Positions 1 to 8,281 of a stretch of 32,334 bases of DNA are shown here, piece by piece (within the stretch, counting starts at the first letter, position 1; each line of letters begins with the position of its first letter). Source of the stretch: Spongiactinospora gelatinilytica (GTDB lineage: Bacteria > Actinomycetota > Actinomycetes > Streptosporangiales > Streptosporangiaceae); assembly GCF_003236385.1 (NCBI RefSeq), contig NZ_POUA01000036.1:1-32334 (forward strand), read 5' to 3'. The translations under genes and the position numbers were made by a program. The notes beneath the pieces are model-generated. The model ran no database searches. It was not told the origin of the DNA and saw nothing but the letters and a program-made list of their open reading frames with translations.

Positions 1-36
1 GTCGGGGGCAGGGCCGGGATCGGTGGCGGGGGTGGT

Positions 37-393
37 TCAGCGGCGGCGGCGCCAGAGCATGATGGCGGCGCCGACCACCAGGACCGCGCCGACGCCGATC
101 AGGACCGGGGCCAGTTCGCGCGCCCGCTCGCGATCGACCCAGAGGTCGTCCGGCCCTTCGCCCTCGTCGGGACCGAGTGCCGGGCGGGGCGGCCCGGCCA
201 GGCCCACCACGTCGCCGACCGTCGAGCCGACCGTGGAGAGGAGGTGTTCGGCGTTCGCCCGCACTCTCGCCACGCCGCGCTCGGCCACCCGGCGCGGGCT
301 CACCCGGTCGGCGATGGCGTCCACCGTGCGGGCGAGGTCGGCGCGCGTGCGCTCGATCGTCCGCTCCAGCTCATCCGGGTCGATGTCCGCCAT
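37..393 (-). CDS. DUF3618 domain membrane protein
   Basis: 118-residue protein starting MADIDPDELERTIERTRADL. The N-terminal half is a charged helix of the DUF3618 type (ERTRADLARTVDAIADRVSPRR). The C-terminus carries one hydrophobic segment (about residues 93-114, APVLIGVGAVLVVGAAIMLW) followed by an Arg run, so it is probably a tail-anchored single-pass membrane protein. I chose the ATG at 393 because AGGAGAG lies just upstream. A longer reading to 594 would run through the intergenic region and the peroxiredoxin start. Function is unknown for the family, which is common in actinomycetes, often near stress genes. It is divergent from the peroxiredoxin with about 150 bp between the two starts. 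Confidence 0.85.
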   Translation of the reverse strand: MADIDPDELERTIERTRADLARTVDAIADRVSPRRVAERGVARVRANAEHLLSTVGSTVGDVVGLAGPPRPALGPDEGEGPDDLWVDRERARELAPVLIGVGAVLVVGAAIMLWRRRR

Positions 394-447
394 GGCTCTC
401 CTCTCGTCGCCGCCGACGGCGATCAGTCTTTCAGGTGGCACCCCCAC

Positions 448-468
448 CCGGCACGCTGGGCGTGCCGG
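448..468. repeat. Perfect 9-bp inverted repeat in divergent intergenic region
   Basis: CCGGCACGC (448-456) and GCGTGCCGG (460-468) are separated by TGG. The repeat lies between the divergent DUF3618 and peroxiredoxin genes. It could be an operator or an mRNA hairpin in the peroxiredoxin leader. No regulator could be assigned. Confidence 0.4.
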
Positions 469-544
469 TAAGTTGGCCTCGACCTCATTCCATCCATCTT
501 CCCGCGTCCGGCCCGTCCGTGACGCGCCCCGCCAAGGAGGACCC

Positions 545-1021
545 GTGGCCGACGACAACCGGCTCGCACCGGGCGACGCCGCACCCGAGTTCACGTTGCC
601 CGCCGCCGACGGCTCCAGCGTGTCCCTCGCGTCCCTGCGCGGAAAAAAGGTGATCCTCTACTTCTACCCCGCCGCGATGACCCCTGGGTGCACCAAGCAG
701 GCCTGCGACTTCCGCGACAACCTCGGTTCGCTCGCCGACGCCGGGTACGAGGTGCTCGGCGTCTCCAAGGACAAGCCCGCCAAGCTCGCGCAGTTCGCCG
801 AGCGCGACGCGCTGACCTTCCCGCTGCTGTCCGACCCGGAGCTCGCGGTGCACAAAGCCTATGGCGCGTACGGTGAGAAGAAGCTGTACGGCAAGACCAT
901 GGTCGGTGTGATCAGGTCCACATTCGTCATCGACGCCGACGGCAAGGTGGCCACCGCCCTGTACAACGTGAAGGCGACGGGGCACGTGGCGAGTCTTTCC
1001 AAGAAGCTCGGTGTTTCCTGA
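545..1021 (+). CDS. bcp: Peroxiredoxin, PrxQ/Bcp type
   Basis: 158-residue thiol peroxidase that reduces hydrogen peroxide and organic hydroperoxides in the cytoplasm. It contains the AhpC/TSA thioredoxin fold: APEFTLPAADG near the N-terminus, then YFYPAAMTPGCTKQAC, with a peroxidatic Cys at about residue 49 and a resolving Cys five residues later (about 54). That spacing is typical of atypical 2-Cys PrxQ/Bcp. Length fits the family (about 150-160). The GTG start at 545 is chosen because AAGGAGG (534-540) sits 4 nt upstream and the protein begins right at the conserved fold. An in-frame reading back to position 23 is low-complexity Arg/Ser sequence opposite the DUF3618 gene and is not believed. 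Confidence 0.93.
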   Translation: MADDNRLAPGDAAPEFTLPAADGSSVSLASLRGKKVILYFYPAAMTPGCTKQACDFRDNLGSLADAGYEVLGVSKDKPAKLAQFAERDALTFPLLSDPELAVHKAYGAYGEKKLYGKTMVGVIRSTFVIDADGKVATALYNVKATGHVASLSKKLGVS

Positions 1022-1254
1022 ACCCACCCTATTCGCTGCGTTTTCGTAGCCCGGAATTAGCGGCCCGCCGGCGGCCCTCGCCGGTCGCCGGCCCGGCCGC
1101 GCGGCAGGGTGCGCCCCCATCGGTATAGTAAGGGTCTGACCTGCGTCGATGCGCTCTGACAGCGGGCGGTGTGCCACTGGTGGGCCTGGCATGTAAGATC
1201 GAGGGGGATCTTCGGTCAACGACGGAGATTTTCCGGGAAACCACAACTGAGAAA
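1022..1254. other. Intergenic stretch before the tRNA, no gene seen
   Basis: 233 bases with no convincing reading frame. TATAGT (1124-1129) and TAAGAT (1194-1199) resemble -10 hexamers and might serve the tRNA at 1255, but neither has a good -35 partner. Nothing else was recognised. Confidence 0.4.
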
Positions 1255-1328
1255 GGGGCCGTAGCCCAACGGCAGGAGGCGGCGATTTTAGGTGTCGTAC
1301 AGTCCGGGTTCGAATCCCGGCGGCCCCA
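1255..1328 (+). tRNA. Class-I tRNA with anticodon UAG (reads CUA); isotype uncertain
   Basis: A complete cloverleaf of 74 nt. The acceptor stem GGGGCCG (1255-1261) pairs perfectly with CGGCCCC (1321-1327), with discriminator A (1328) and no encoded CCA. The D stem GCC/GGC has 3 pairs and a GG-containing loop. The anticodon stem GCGAT (1282-1286)/GTCGT (1294-1298) has 5 pairs, of which the two end pairs are G-U. The loop is TTTAGGT with anticodon TAG at 1289-1291. The T arm is perfect: CCGGG, TTCGAAT, CCCGG. The variable region is only 5 nt (ACAGT). By anticodon this is a Leu (CUA) tRNA, yet bacterial tRNA-Leu normally has a long variable arm. It could be a functional unusual tRNA, a tRNA-like RNA or a decaying gene. 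The intact acceptor and T stems argue against simple decay. Confidence 0.8.
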
Positions 1329-1437
1329 CGACGAAGTGAGAAAACGCGCCTTCCCGGCCCTTCCCGGCGACGTCGGCCATCCCCCGGTGCCTTTCCCGAC
1401 ATACCCGGCCGGATTGGCCGGGCCGCACGCTGGAGCA

Positions 1438-1472
1438 CATGCCGGCCCGAAGCGCATGTCGGCCCGAATGCG
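1438..1472. repeat. Tandem imperfect direct repeat
   Basis: CATGCCGGCCCGAAGCG (1438-1454) is followed immediately by CATGTCGGCCCGAATGCG (1455-1472), about 16 matching positions. It lies in the gene-free stretch 1329-1778 between the tRNA and the two-component system. Role unknown. Confidence 0.5.
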
Positions 1473-1560
1473 GTCCGTGACCGGCGCACTCAGACCACCG
1501 GTGAAGCGGCAGAAGCAGGCCGGCCCGGCCTGTGGGCGGATCTCAGCTCATGATCGCCGT

Positions 1561-1595
1561 GGGTCGCGCGGCGCGTCCTCACCGCCGCGCGACCC
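1561..1595. terminator. Strong 13-bp stem-loop, possible terminator
   Basis: GGGTCGCGCGGCG (1561-1573) and CGCCGCGCGACCC (1583-1595) are perfect complements around a 9-nt loop. No T-tract follows, which is common for actinomycete terminators. It may end transcripts coming from the tRNA, or act as a structured element upstream of the two-component system. The assignment as a terminator is inference. Confidence 0.45.
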
Positions 1596-1677
1596 GGCAT
1601 CGGCGCGCTCCGCCATTCAGAACTCCCTTTACCGCCCCGAAGAGGCGCTCCCGATGACCACTTTGCCCGACTGGCCA

Positions 1678-1720
1678 TAAGGGCCGTGTAAGGGCCGGTG
1701 ACATGCGACCTAGGTCGTAT
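1678..1720 (+). promoter_or_regulatory. Direct repeat plus palindrome upstream of the two-component operon
   Basis: TAAGGGCCG occurs at 1678-1686 and again at 1689-1697, one helical turn (11 bp) apart. Directly after comes ATGCGACCTAGGTCGTAT (1703-1720), an inverted repeat whose inner 12 bp (CGACCTAGGTCG) are perfect, with a single mismatch outside. NarL/FixJ response regulators often bind such dyads, and the downstream operon encodes one. Autoregulation is therefore a reasonable inference but is not shown. The dyad also argues against the far-upstream GTG start at 1698 for the kinase. Confidence 0.5.
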
Positions 1721-1778
1721 CCCAAAGGTCCGCCGCAAGGGGGAACGCGCGGTCTCGGACGCTACGTATCGTGGGGAT

Positions 1779-2981
1779 GTGTTCGGCGGACTGCGCGCAT
1801 GGGGCGAACGCCACCCCATGGTGTACGACTTCATCTGGGTGGCGCCCCTGGCGTTCTACTGTTACCTGTCGGCGCCGATCCACACCCTCACACCGGCCGG
1901 TGGGCGGGCGTTCGTGCAGGTCGGCTACCTGGCCCTGACCACGGTGCTGCTGCTCCCGCTGTTCTGGCGGCGCAGGTGGCCGCGCGTGGTGTTCGCGATG
2001 GTGGCGACGCTCAGTTTCGGGCAGTGGGCGGCGGGCCTCGACGCGGTGGTGGGCAACATCTCGGTGCTGATCGCGATGTACACCGTCGCCGTGCGTCACA
2101 CCCTGCGGTGGTCGGTGGCCGCGGCGGTGGTGGCGGAGTTCGGTGTGTGGCTGGCGATGGGAGGGTGGAACGACCGGGGCGTGACGGCGTTCGCCAGCGG
2201 GTCGGTGTTCGTGGTGGCGATCTGGCTGGCCGGAATCTACGCCAACACGCGCAGGCGTTACCTGGAGGGGCTGGAGGAGCGTGCGGAACGGGCCGAGCGG
2301 GAGCGCGACCAGCAGGCCATCATCGCGGCGGCGGCCGAGCGGGCCAGGATCGCGCGGGAGCTGCACGACGTGGTGGCGCACAACGTGAGCGTGATCGTCG
2401 TGCAGGCCGACGGCGCGGCGTACACGATCGACGGCGACCCCGAGCAGGCGCGGCGGGCCGTGCAGACGATCTCGGCGACCGCGCGGCAGGCGCTGGCCGA
2501 GATGCGCCGGCTGGTCGGCGTGCTGCGCCAGGACGGCGGGCCGCCGGAGGAGTACGCGCCGCAGCCGGGGCTGGACCAGATCGGGGAGCTGATCACCCAG
2601 GTCCGGGCGTCGGGGCTGCCGGTGGAGGTGCGGGTGTCGGGCGAGCCGGGCGCGGTGCCCGCGGGCGAGCAGCTCGCGATCTACCGGATCGTGCAGGAGG
2701 CCCTGACCAACACCCTCAAACACGGCGGCCCGGGTGCGGGCGCGACCGTGGCGATCGAGTACGGCCCGCGGGAGATCACCCTGGTCGTGTCCGACGACGG
2801 CAGGGGCGCGGGCGCGCCGCCCGCGGGCGGCGGCAACGCCGGCGGTCACGGCCTGGTGGGCATGCGCGAGCGCGTGACGATGTACGGCGGGCAGGTCCAC
2901 ACCGGCCCCCGCCCCGGCGGCGGATTCCATGTCCACGTCACCCTGCCGGTGGCCGACACCACGACGGCGGGGGCGGCATGA
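1779..2981 (+). CDS. Sensor histidine kinase, NarL/DesK-type (HisKA_3)
   Basis: About 400-residue sensor kinase. The first ~150 residues hold several hydrophobic membrane segments. A charged coiled-coil linker (EERAERAERERDQQ) leads into the HisKA_3 dimerisation domain with H-box RIARELHDVVAHNVS. The HATPase domain shows the N-box IVQEALTNTLKH and glycine boxes DDGRGAG and GGHGLVGMRERV. It phosphorylates the response regulator encoded next, whose start overlaps its stop (ATGA). The start is uncertain: GTG 1779 has a weak TGGGGA upstream and yields a normal short cytoplasmic tail. GTG 1698 is in frame but would put the upstream dyad inside the gene. The signal is unknown; association with an ABC exporter suggests envelope stress or an antibiotic peptide. 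Confidence 0.85.
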   Translation: MFGGLRAWGERHPMVYDFIWVAPLAFYCYLSAPIHTLTPAGGRAFVQVGYLALTTVLLLPLFWRRRWPRVVFAMVATLSFGQWAAGLDAVVGNISVLIAMYTVAVRHTLRWSVAAAVVAEFGVWLAMGGWNDRGVTAFASGSVFVVAIWLAGIYANTRRRYLEGLEERAERAERERDQQAIIAAAAERARIARELHDVVAHNVSVIVVQADGAAYTIDGDPEQARRAVQTISATARQALAEMRRLVGVLRQDGGPPEEYAPQPGLDQIGELITQVRASGLPVEVRVSGEPGAVPAGEQLAIYRIVQEALTNTLKHGGPGAGATVAIEYGPREITLVVSDDGRGAGAPPAGGGNAGGHGLVGMRERVTMYGGQVHTGPRPGGGFHVHVTLPVADTTTAGAA

Positions 2982-3655
2982 TCCGGGTGATGCTGGTGGA
3001 CGACCAGGAGTTGCTGCGGGCCGGGTTTCGGATGGTCCTCGGGGCGCAGCCGGACATCGAGGTGGTGGCCGAGGCCGGTGACGGCGCGGCCGCCGTGGAG
3101 GCCGCCCGGCACACCGAGGTCGACGTGGTGCTGATGGACGTCCGGATGCCGGTGATGGACGGCGTGGAGGCCACCCGGGCGATCTGCGCGGCCGACGGGC
3201 CGCGGGTGCTCATCCTGACGACCTTCGACCTCGACGAGTACGCGTTCGCCGCGCTGAAGGCGGGCGCGTCGGGGTTCCTGCTGAAGGACGTGCCGCCGGC
3301 GGACCTGGTCAGCGCGATCAGGTCGGTGCACGCCGGTGACTCCGTGGTCGCCCCGAGCACGACCCGGCGGCTGCTGGAGCGGTTCGTGGCGCAGTTGCCC
3401 GACGACATCAGCGAGCGGCCGGCCGCCGCCGGGCTGACCGCGCGCGAACGCGAGGTACTCCTGCTGGTCGCGCGCGGCCTGTCCAACGCCGAGATCGCCG
3501 ACCGGCTGACCCTGGCCGAGGCGACGGTGAAGACGCACCTGGGCCGGGTGCTGGCCAAGCTGGGGCTGCGCGGCCGGGCGCAGGTCGTGGTCTACGCCTA
3601 CGAGTCGGGCCTGGTCGTCCCCGCCGAACCGACGCGCGATCAGCCGAAAGGCTGA
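2978..3655 (+). CDS. NarL/FixJ-family response regulator
   Basis: 225 residues. The receiver domain starts MIRVMLVDDQ (acidic pair D8/D9), with the phosphoacceptor Asp at about residue 54 in VVLMDVRMPVMDG, the conserved Thr in LILTTF and Lys in FLLKD. A C-terminal LuxR/GerE helix-turn-helix follows (about 152-210: LTAREREVLLLVARGLSNAEIA then ATVKTHLGRVLAKL). The ATG at 2978 overlaps the kinase stop by 4 nt, so the two are translationally coupled. The likely targets are its own operon and the ABC transporter 140 bp downstream; this is inference from position. Confidence 0.93.
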   Translation: MIRVMLVDDQELLRAGFRMVLGAQPDIEVVAEAGDGAAAVEAARHTEVDVVLMDVRMPVMDGVEATRAICAADGPRVLILTTFDLDEYAFAALKAGASGFLLKDVPPADLVSAIRSVHAGDSVVAPSTTRRLLERFVAQLPDDISERPAAAGLTAREREVLLLVARGLSNAEIADRLTLAEATVKTHLGRVLAKLGLRGRAQVVVYAYESGLVVPAEPTRDQPKG

Positions 3656-3797
3656 CCCCGGACTGCCCCTAATGTCGCAACGGGGGCCCGAAAACTCCCC
3701 GAACGGCGCACCCGAGGTCCATCCGCGCGGCCCATGGCGGGCGTCGTTCCCGCTCATAGCGTTGTTTCTCGGTTTCACAGATCCGAGGAGTGATGTC

Positions 3798-4559
3798 GTG
3801 AGCACGACCGAAGCCCGTACGACGGCGGCCGCCGCCGTGACCGCGAGCGGGCTGACCAAGGTGTACGGCAGGAGCGACGCAGCCGTGCACGCGCTGCGCG
3901 GAGTGGACGTCTCCTTCGACGCCGGGGCGTTCACCGCGATCATGGGGCCGTCCGGGTCCGGCAAGTCCACCCTGATGCACTGCCTGGCCGGGCTGGACAC
4001 GGTCTCGTCGGGCTCGGTGCGAATCGGCGGTACGGAGATCACCGGCCTGGACGACAAGCGGCTGACGATGCTGCGCAGGGAGCGGATCGGGTTCGTTTTC
4101 CAGTCCTTCAACCTGCTGCCCACCCTCACCGCCGAGCAGAACATCCTGCTGCCCCTCCAGATCGCCGGGCGGCAGCCGGACCGGACGCTGCTCGACCGCG
4201 TGGTGGAGACGGTCGGGCTGCGCGACCGGCTCGGGCACCGCCCGGCCGAACTGTCCGGCGGGCAGCAGCAGCGGGTCGCGGTGGCCAGGGCGCTGGCCGC
4301 CCGCCCGCAGGTGATCTTCGCGGACGAGCCGACCGGCAACCTGGACTCCCGCAGCGGCGCGGAGGTGCTGTCGTTCCTGCGCACGTCGGTGCGCGAGCTG
4401 GGGCAGACGATCGTGATGGTGACCCACGACCCGGTGGCCGCCTCCTACGCCGACCGGGTGGTGTTCCTGCGTGACGGCCTGCTGGTGCGTGAACTGGCCG
4501 CGCCGACGCCGCAGACCGTGCTGGACACGCTGGTGAGCCTGGAGGGCGCGCCGTGCTGA
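3798..4559 (+). CDS. ABC transporter ATP-binding protein, MacB/LolD type
   Basis: 253 residues. Walker [11 protein letters not shown]-loop [15 protein letters not shown], signature [15 protein letters not shown], Walker [13 protein letters not shown] and the switch His in VTHDP are all present, so the ATPase should be active. The ATPase type that pairs with FtsX-domain permeases has this LPTLTA..N and DEPTGNLD style. GTG 3798 is chosen because GAGGAG (3785-3790) lies 7 nt upstream. A reading back to 3672 has no ribosome site and lacks family similarity. The downstream permease start overlaps its end by 7 nt. The 142 bp before it may hold a separate promoter, but none is clear. Confidence 0.93.
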   Translation: MSTTEARTTAAAAVTASGLTKVYGRSDAAVHALRGVDVSFDAGAFTAIMGPSGSGKSTLMHCLAGLDTVSSGSVRIGGTEITGLDDKRLTMLRRERIGFVFQSFNLLPTLTAEQNILLPLQIAGRQPDRTLLDRVVETVGLRDRLGHRPAELSGGQQQRVAVARALAARPQVIFADEPTGNLDSRSGAEVLSFLRTSVRELGQTIVMVTHDPVAASYADRVVFLRDGLLVRELAAPTPQTVLDTLVSLEGAPC

Positions 4560-7057
4560 GGACGACGCTCGCCGGGCTGCGCGCGCACCGGCTGCGGCTG
4601 ATGCTGACCGCGGTGGCGATCACGCTGGGCGTGGGGTTCATCGCGGGGACGTTCGTGCTGACCGACACCATTCAGGCCGGCATCTCCCGGTCCTTCGGGG
4701 CGGCGGCGGACTCGATCGACGTGGTGGTACTGCCGCCGCCGGGCGACAAGCCCGTGGTACTGCCCGACCGGACGCTCGCGAAGGTCCGCGAGGTGGACGG
4801 CGTCGCCTCCGCCGACGGCCTGATCCGCGGCACGGCCGCGCTGGTCGGCAGGGACGGCAAGACCGTCGGTGACCACCCCACCCGCGGCATGTCGATCGAC
4901 TCCCGGGTCTCCATCACCAAGGGGGCCGCGCCGCGCGGCCCCGGCGAGGCGGTGCTGGACGAGAACACCGCCCGGCTGCGCGGGTTCGCGGTCGGGCAGG
5001 CCATCACGGTCCTGGACCAGATGGACGCGCCACACCGGTTCCGGCTGACCGGACTGTTCGACGTGGGGGTGGACCAGGAACTGGCCTACTTCGGGGCGGT
5101 CGGCTTCGACGCGGCGACCGCGCGGGCCATGACCGGGGTCAAGGGGTACGCCGAGATCGACGTCAAGGCCGCCCCCGGCGTGGCGGCCGACCGGCTGCGG
5201 GCCGCGGTGGCATCCGCGACCGGGGCCGGACCCGAGGTGCTGACCGGCAAGGCGCTCGCCGACCGCCTGATCGCGGCCAACGGCGCGAGCGCCGAGTTCA
5301 TCGCGCTCGGGCTGCTGCTGTTCGGCGTGGTCGCGATGCTGGTGGCCGCGCTGGTGATCTACAACACGTTCGCCATCCTGGTGGCCCAGCGGACCAGGGA
5401 GATGGCGTTGCTGCGCTGCGTGGGCGCCACCCGGCGGCAGGTGTTCGGGTCGGTGCTGCTGGAGTCGGCGCTGGTCGGGGTGGTCTGCTCGGCGCTCGGG
5501 CTGGCGGCCGGGCTGGGGATGGGCGGCGCGGCGCTGGCCGTACTCGAAGGCATGGACGTGCCGCTACCGACCGGCACCGTGGCGCTGGCCCCGCGCACGA
5601 TCGCGGTGGGCCTCGCGGTCGGCGTGCTGGTGACGGTCGGCGCGGCGGTGCTGCCCGCCCGGACCGCGACGCGGGTCCCGCCCGTGGCGGCGCTGCGCAC
5701 GCAGCCGGAGGCCGCGGTGGACGGGCCGGGGGCCGGTACCGTACGGCGGGTCGCGGCCGGGCTGCTGCTCGCCGCCGGGGCCGCGATCACGGCGGTGGCG
5801 GTGACCGTGCTGGGCCCTGGCGAGGTGGCGCTGTTCACCGTGATGGGCGGCGGGATGGTGACGTTCCTCGGCGTGCTGGTGATCGGGCCGGTGCTGGTCC
5901 GCCCGCTGAGCGCGGTCGCCGGGTGGCTGCCGGCCCGGATGTCCGGCGTCCCCGGGCGGCTGGCGGTGGACAACTCCCGGCGCAACCCCAGGCGCTCGGC
6001 GACGACCACGATCGCGCTGACCATCGGGGTGACGCTGATGACCATGATGGCCGTGCTGACCGGCAGCATCCGGGCGAACTACAACCACAAGCTGGAAGAG
6101 CAGTTCCCGGTGGACTTCATGCTGAGCACCCAGCGGGAGGGTTCGCACATCCCCTCAGGGGTCGGCGACGGGCTGCGCGGCCGTCCCGAATTGGCCTCGC
6201 TGGTGCGGGTCCGGCAGGCGGAGACGGCCGTCACGCTGGGCGGCCGGGAGGCCAGGCGCACGGTGGGCGCTTATGAGGGGCCGCTGGAGGTGTCGGCGTC
6301 GTCCGGCTCGGCGCGCGGCCTGGCCCCCGGGTCGGTGCTGGCCGCCGAGGGGCTCGGCGTACGGCCGGGCGGCACGCTCACGCTGACCCCGGACAAGGGC
6401 GGCGAACCCGGCGAGCCGGTCACCCTCCGGGTGGCCGCCACCTTCGACGCGAACGCGACCCCGCTGCCCCCGCTGGTCGTGCCGCCCACGGAGTTCGCCC
6501 GGTACTTCGACGTGGCCGGTGACGCGCAGATCATGGTGGACGTCGCCCCCGGGGCCGACCCCGACCGCGCCAGGAAGCTCCTTGAGGAGGCGGCGCGGCC
6601 GTATCCGACGGTGCGGGTGGCGGCCTCGACCGACATACGCGGCCAGTTCGACGAGGCGCTGGACACCCAGTTGATGGTGGTGACCGGGCTGCTCGGGCTG
6701 GCGATCCTGATCTCGCTGCTCGGCATCGCCAACACGCTGTCGCTGTCGGTGCACGAGCGGACCAGGGAGTCGGCGCTGCTGCGCGCGCTCGGCCTGACCC
6801 GCCCGCAGTTGCGGCTCATGCTCTCGGTGGAGGCGCTGGTGCTCGGCCTGATCGGGGCGCTGGTCGGGGTGGCGCTCGGGATGGTCTTCGGCTGGGCGGC
6901 GATCCAGACGATGTTCGCCGATCCGATCTACGCGCCTCCGGTGGGACAGGTGCTGACCTTCGTGGCGCTGTCCGGGCTGGCCGGGGTGCTGGCGGCGGTG
7001 CTGCCCGCCCGCCGCGCCGCGCGTGCCCAGATCACCGCCGCGCTGTCGGAGACGTGA
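4553..7057 (+). CDS. FtsX-domain ABC transporter permease (MacB/LolCE-like, duplicated)
   Basis: 834-residue permease with two FtsX units. An N-terminal membrane helix (about residues 15-36) is followed by an extracellular MacB_PCD-like domain and then a helix cluster (about 240-375) with the coupling motif [18 protein letters not shown]. Central helices (about 395-500), a second large extracellular domain, and a final helix cluster (about 685-825) with [18 protein letters not shown] complete the protein. In Gram-positives such exporters act in resistance to envelope-targeting peptides, lipoprotein handling or mechanotransmission. The substrate here is unknown. GTG 4553 overlaps the ATPase stop, so the pair is co-translated. 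With the adjacent two-component system this forms a sensor-exporter module. Confidence 0.92.
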   Translation: MLRTTLAGLRAHRLRLMLTAVAITLGVGFIAGTFVLTDTIQAGISRSFGAAADSIDVVVLPPPGDKPVVLPDRTLAKVREVDGVASADGLIRGTAALVGRDGKTVGDHPTRGMSIDSRVSITKGAAPRGPGEAVLDENTARLRGFAVGQAITVLDQMDAPHRFRLTGLFDVGVDQELAYFGAVGFDAATARAMTGVKGYAEIDVKAAPGVAADRLRAAVASATGAGPEVLTGKALADRLIAANGASAEFIALGLLLFGVVAMLVAALVIYNTFAILVAQRTREMALLRCVGATRRQVFGSVLLESALVGVVCSALGLAAGLGMGGAALAVLEGMDVPLPTGTVALAPRTIAVGLAVGVLVTVGAAVLPARTATRVPPVAALRTQPEAAVDGPGAGTVRRVAAGLLLAAGAAITAVAVTVLGPGEVALFTVMGGGMVTFLGVLVIGPVLVRPLSAVAGWLPARMSGVPGRLAVDNSRRNPRRSATTTIALTIGVTLMTMMAVLTGSIRANYNHKLEEQFPVDFMLSTQREGSHIPSGVGDGLRGRPELASLVRVRQAETAVTLGGREARRTVGAYEGPLEVSASSGSARGLAPGSVLAAEGLGVRPGGTLTLTPDKGGEPGEPVTLRVAATFDANATPLPPLVVPPTEFARYFDVAGDAQIMVDVAPGADPDRARKLLEEAARPYPTVRVAASTDIRGQFDEALDTQLMVVTGLLGLAILISLLGIANTLSLSVHERTRESALLRALGLTRPQLRLMLSVEALVLGLIGALVGVALGMVFGWAAIQTMFADPIYAPPVGQVLTFVALSGLAGVLAAVLPARRAARAQITAALSET

Positions 7058-7067
7058 GCCGCGGCCC

Positions 7068-7337
7068 TCAGCGTGGGCTGCGGCCCGGCCACTGCTCGGC
7101 GACGGTCTCCGGGCTGAGCAGCGGCCGGATCACGATCTCGCCGGTCGCGCCGTCGATGACGATGCAGCCGCCGCCCGCGCTGTCGGGCAGCACGCTCGGG
7201 TCAGCGGCCTCCGGCTCGCGGACCCACGCGACGTAGCCGTCGCGGAACGCGTGGATGGCCACCTCGCGCGGCCGGTCCAGGGGGTGGCCGCCGTTGAAGT
7301 AGTCTTCGGCCACGGCCCTGGCCAGGTCGAGGTTCAC
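7068..7337 (-). CDS. Small Imm35/YrhB-like protein, candidate immunity protein
   Basis: 89 residues, starting MNLDLARAVAEDYFNGGHPL. The layout, an N-terminal helix, then AIHAFRDGYVAWVREPE, then GGGCIVIDGATGEIVIRP, resembles YrhB/Imm35-type immunity proteins that accompany polymorphic toxins. No signal peptide or membrane segment is visible, so it is probably cytoplasmic. Its GTG start overlaps the stop of the toxin-like gene (GTGA, 7334-7337), so the two products would be made together, as expected for a toxin and its antidote. The family call is based on pattern only and is moderate. It converges on the ABC permease with only 10 nt between the stops. Confidence 0.65.
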   Translation of the reverse strand: MNLDLARAVAEDYFNGGHPLDRPREVAIHAFRDGYVAWVREPEAADPSVLPDSAGGGCIVIDGATGEIVIRPLLSPETVAEQWPGRSPR

Positions 7338-8182
7338 CGCCGCCGCCCCTCACGGTCGATCACCACGCAGAAGACGCCGGTCACGTCGGCGTAGGGCGGC
7401 TCCACCGCCATGTGGCCGCGCTGGGCGTCGATCCAGATCACCTCGCCGCGCGAGTTGACGGCGTTCCAGGCGTGCGCGCCGCCGCTGGTCCAGCGGGTGA
7501 TCAGCATGGCGGCGGCGCCGTGGCCGCCGGTCAGCAGGCTGCGCCCGATGGCCGCGTAGGCGCGGCGGCCCTGCCCGACGTACTCGAAGCGGTGGCCGAG
7601 CCACGACTCGGCCCGTACCACGCCCCTGGTCTCGCCGGTGAGGACCGGCCGGCCCGCCGGGCCGTACTCCGGCCTGCGCGGCGCGGCGACCTCGGGCTCG
7701 CCGTGCCAGGTGGACAGCGTGGCGAGGGCGCAGTCGACCGCGTTGGTGGTGCGGAACGGGTCGTCCACGGGCCCGTCGCCGTTGATCAGGCGGATCCAGG
7801 TGCCGCGCGGGTCGGGAAAGCGCCTCGGCCTGCCCGTCTCGTCGGTGGGCACGGCCGCGCGCAGGTCGTGCTGGGCGGGCGCATCGGGCCTGGCCAGCCC
7901 GCCGGGCGCGCCGTACGGCCGGGCGGCGGGCAGCGGCGGCGGCCGGGTGGCCCGGTCGAACCAGTCGGGCCCGTGGCGCGGGGCGGTGGCGGGCGGCGGC
8001 CCCGTCCTGGACGGGCCCGCGTCGAGGACGTCGGCCTCGGCCGGCGGCTCGTACTCGCGCCAGGTCTCGGCCGCCGTCTCGTAGTCGCGCCAGCGCCGGC
8101 CGTCGGCGGTGACGACCGGATTGTAGCCGCCCGGAGGCAGCCGCCAGGCGTGCCTGCTCCGGGTGCGCGGATCACCGAACAC
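7334..8182 (-). CDS. Papain-fold (Tox-PL) toxin-like protein, putative glutamine deamidase
   Basis: 282 residues. The first ~130 are Pro/Arg-rich and probably disordered. The C-terminal ~150 match the papain-fold toxin/glutamine-deamidase (Tox-PL) pattern: TTNAVDCALATLSTWHGEPEV, then TSGGAHAWNAVNSRGEVIWI with DAQRG, giving Cys about 151, His about 237 and Asp about 252. Relatives that I recall read N-C-V-D-C at the first motif. Here the first Cys is Ala, so activity is uncertain. There is no signal peptide, WXG100 or Rhs region; any export would be unconventional or type VII-linked. GTG 8182 is chosen for the GGAGGGGG just upstream. It lies downstream of a YbaB-like gene and overlaps the candidate immunity gene. 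Confidence 0.75.
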   Translation of the reverse strand: MFGDPRTRSRHAWRLPPGGYNPVVTADGRRWRDYETAAETWREYEPPAEADVLDAGPSRTGPPPATAPRHGPDWFDRATRPPPLPAARPYGAPGGLARPDAPAQHDLRAAVPTDETGRPRRFPDPRGTWIRLINGDGPVDDPFRTTNAVDCALATLSTWHGEPEVAAPRRPEYGPAGRPVLTGETRGVVRAESWLGHRFEYVGQGRRAYAAIGRSLLTGGHGAAAMLITRWTSGGAHAWNAVNSRGEVIWIDAQRGHMAVEPPYADVTGVFCVVIDREGRRR

Positions 8183-8281
8183 CGTTCCCCCTCCGTCACG
8201 CTGACCGGTCCGCAAAGGCCGATGGTAGGGCGACGGCCCGGCCCGGCGTGGGATGTTCGGCCGATCCGTGGCGTGTGGTGG

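Noticed and set aside
23..544. Upstream extension of the peroxiredoxin frame giving a 332-residue protein
   Set aside because: The extra 174 residues are Arg/Ser-rich low complexity opposite the DUF3618 gene. The true start has a strong ribosome site at 534-540.
1124..1129. TATAGT as the promoter of the tRNA
   Set aside because: It is about 125 bp upstream, with no matching -35 box; kept only as a remark.
1171..1680. Plus-strand reading frame of 169 codons across the tRNA
   Set aside because: It runs through the tRNA and the hairpin region, has no ribosome site and no protein-like features.
2846..4384. Long minus-strand frame opposite the response regulator and ATPase
   Set aside because: Third-position GC bias of the real plus-strand genes creates it; it has no motifs and overlaps three well-supported genes.
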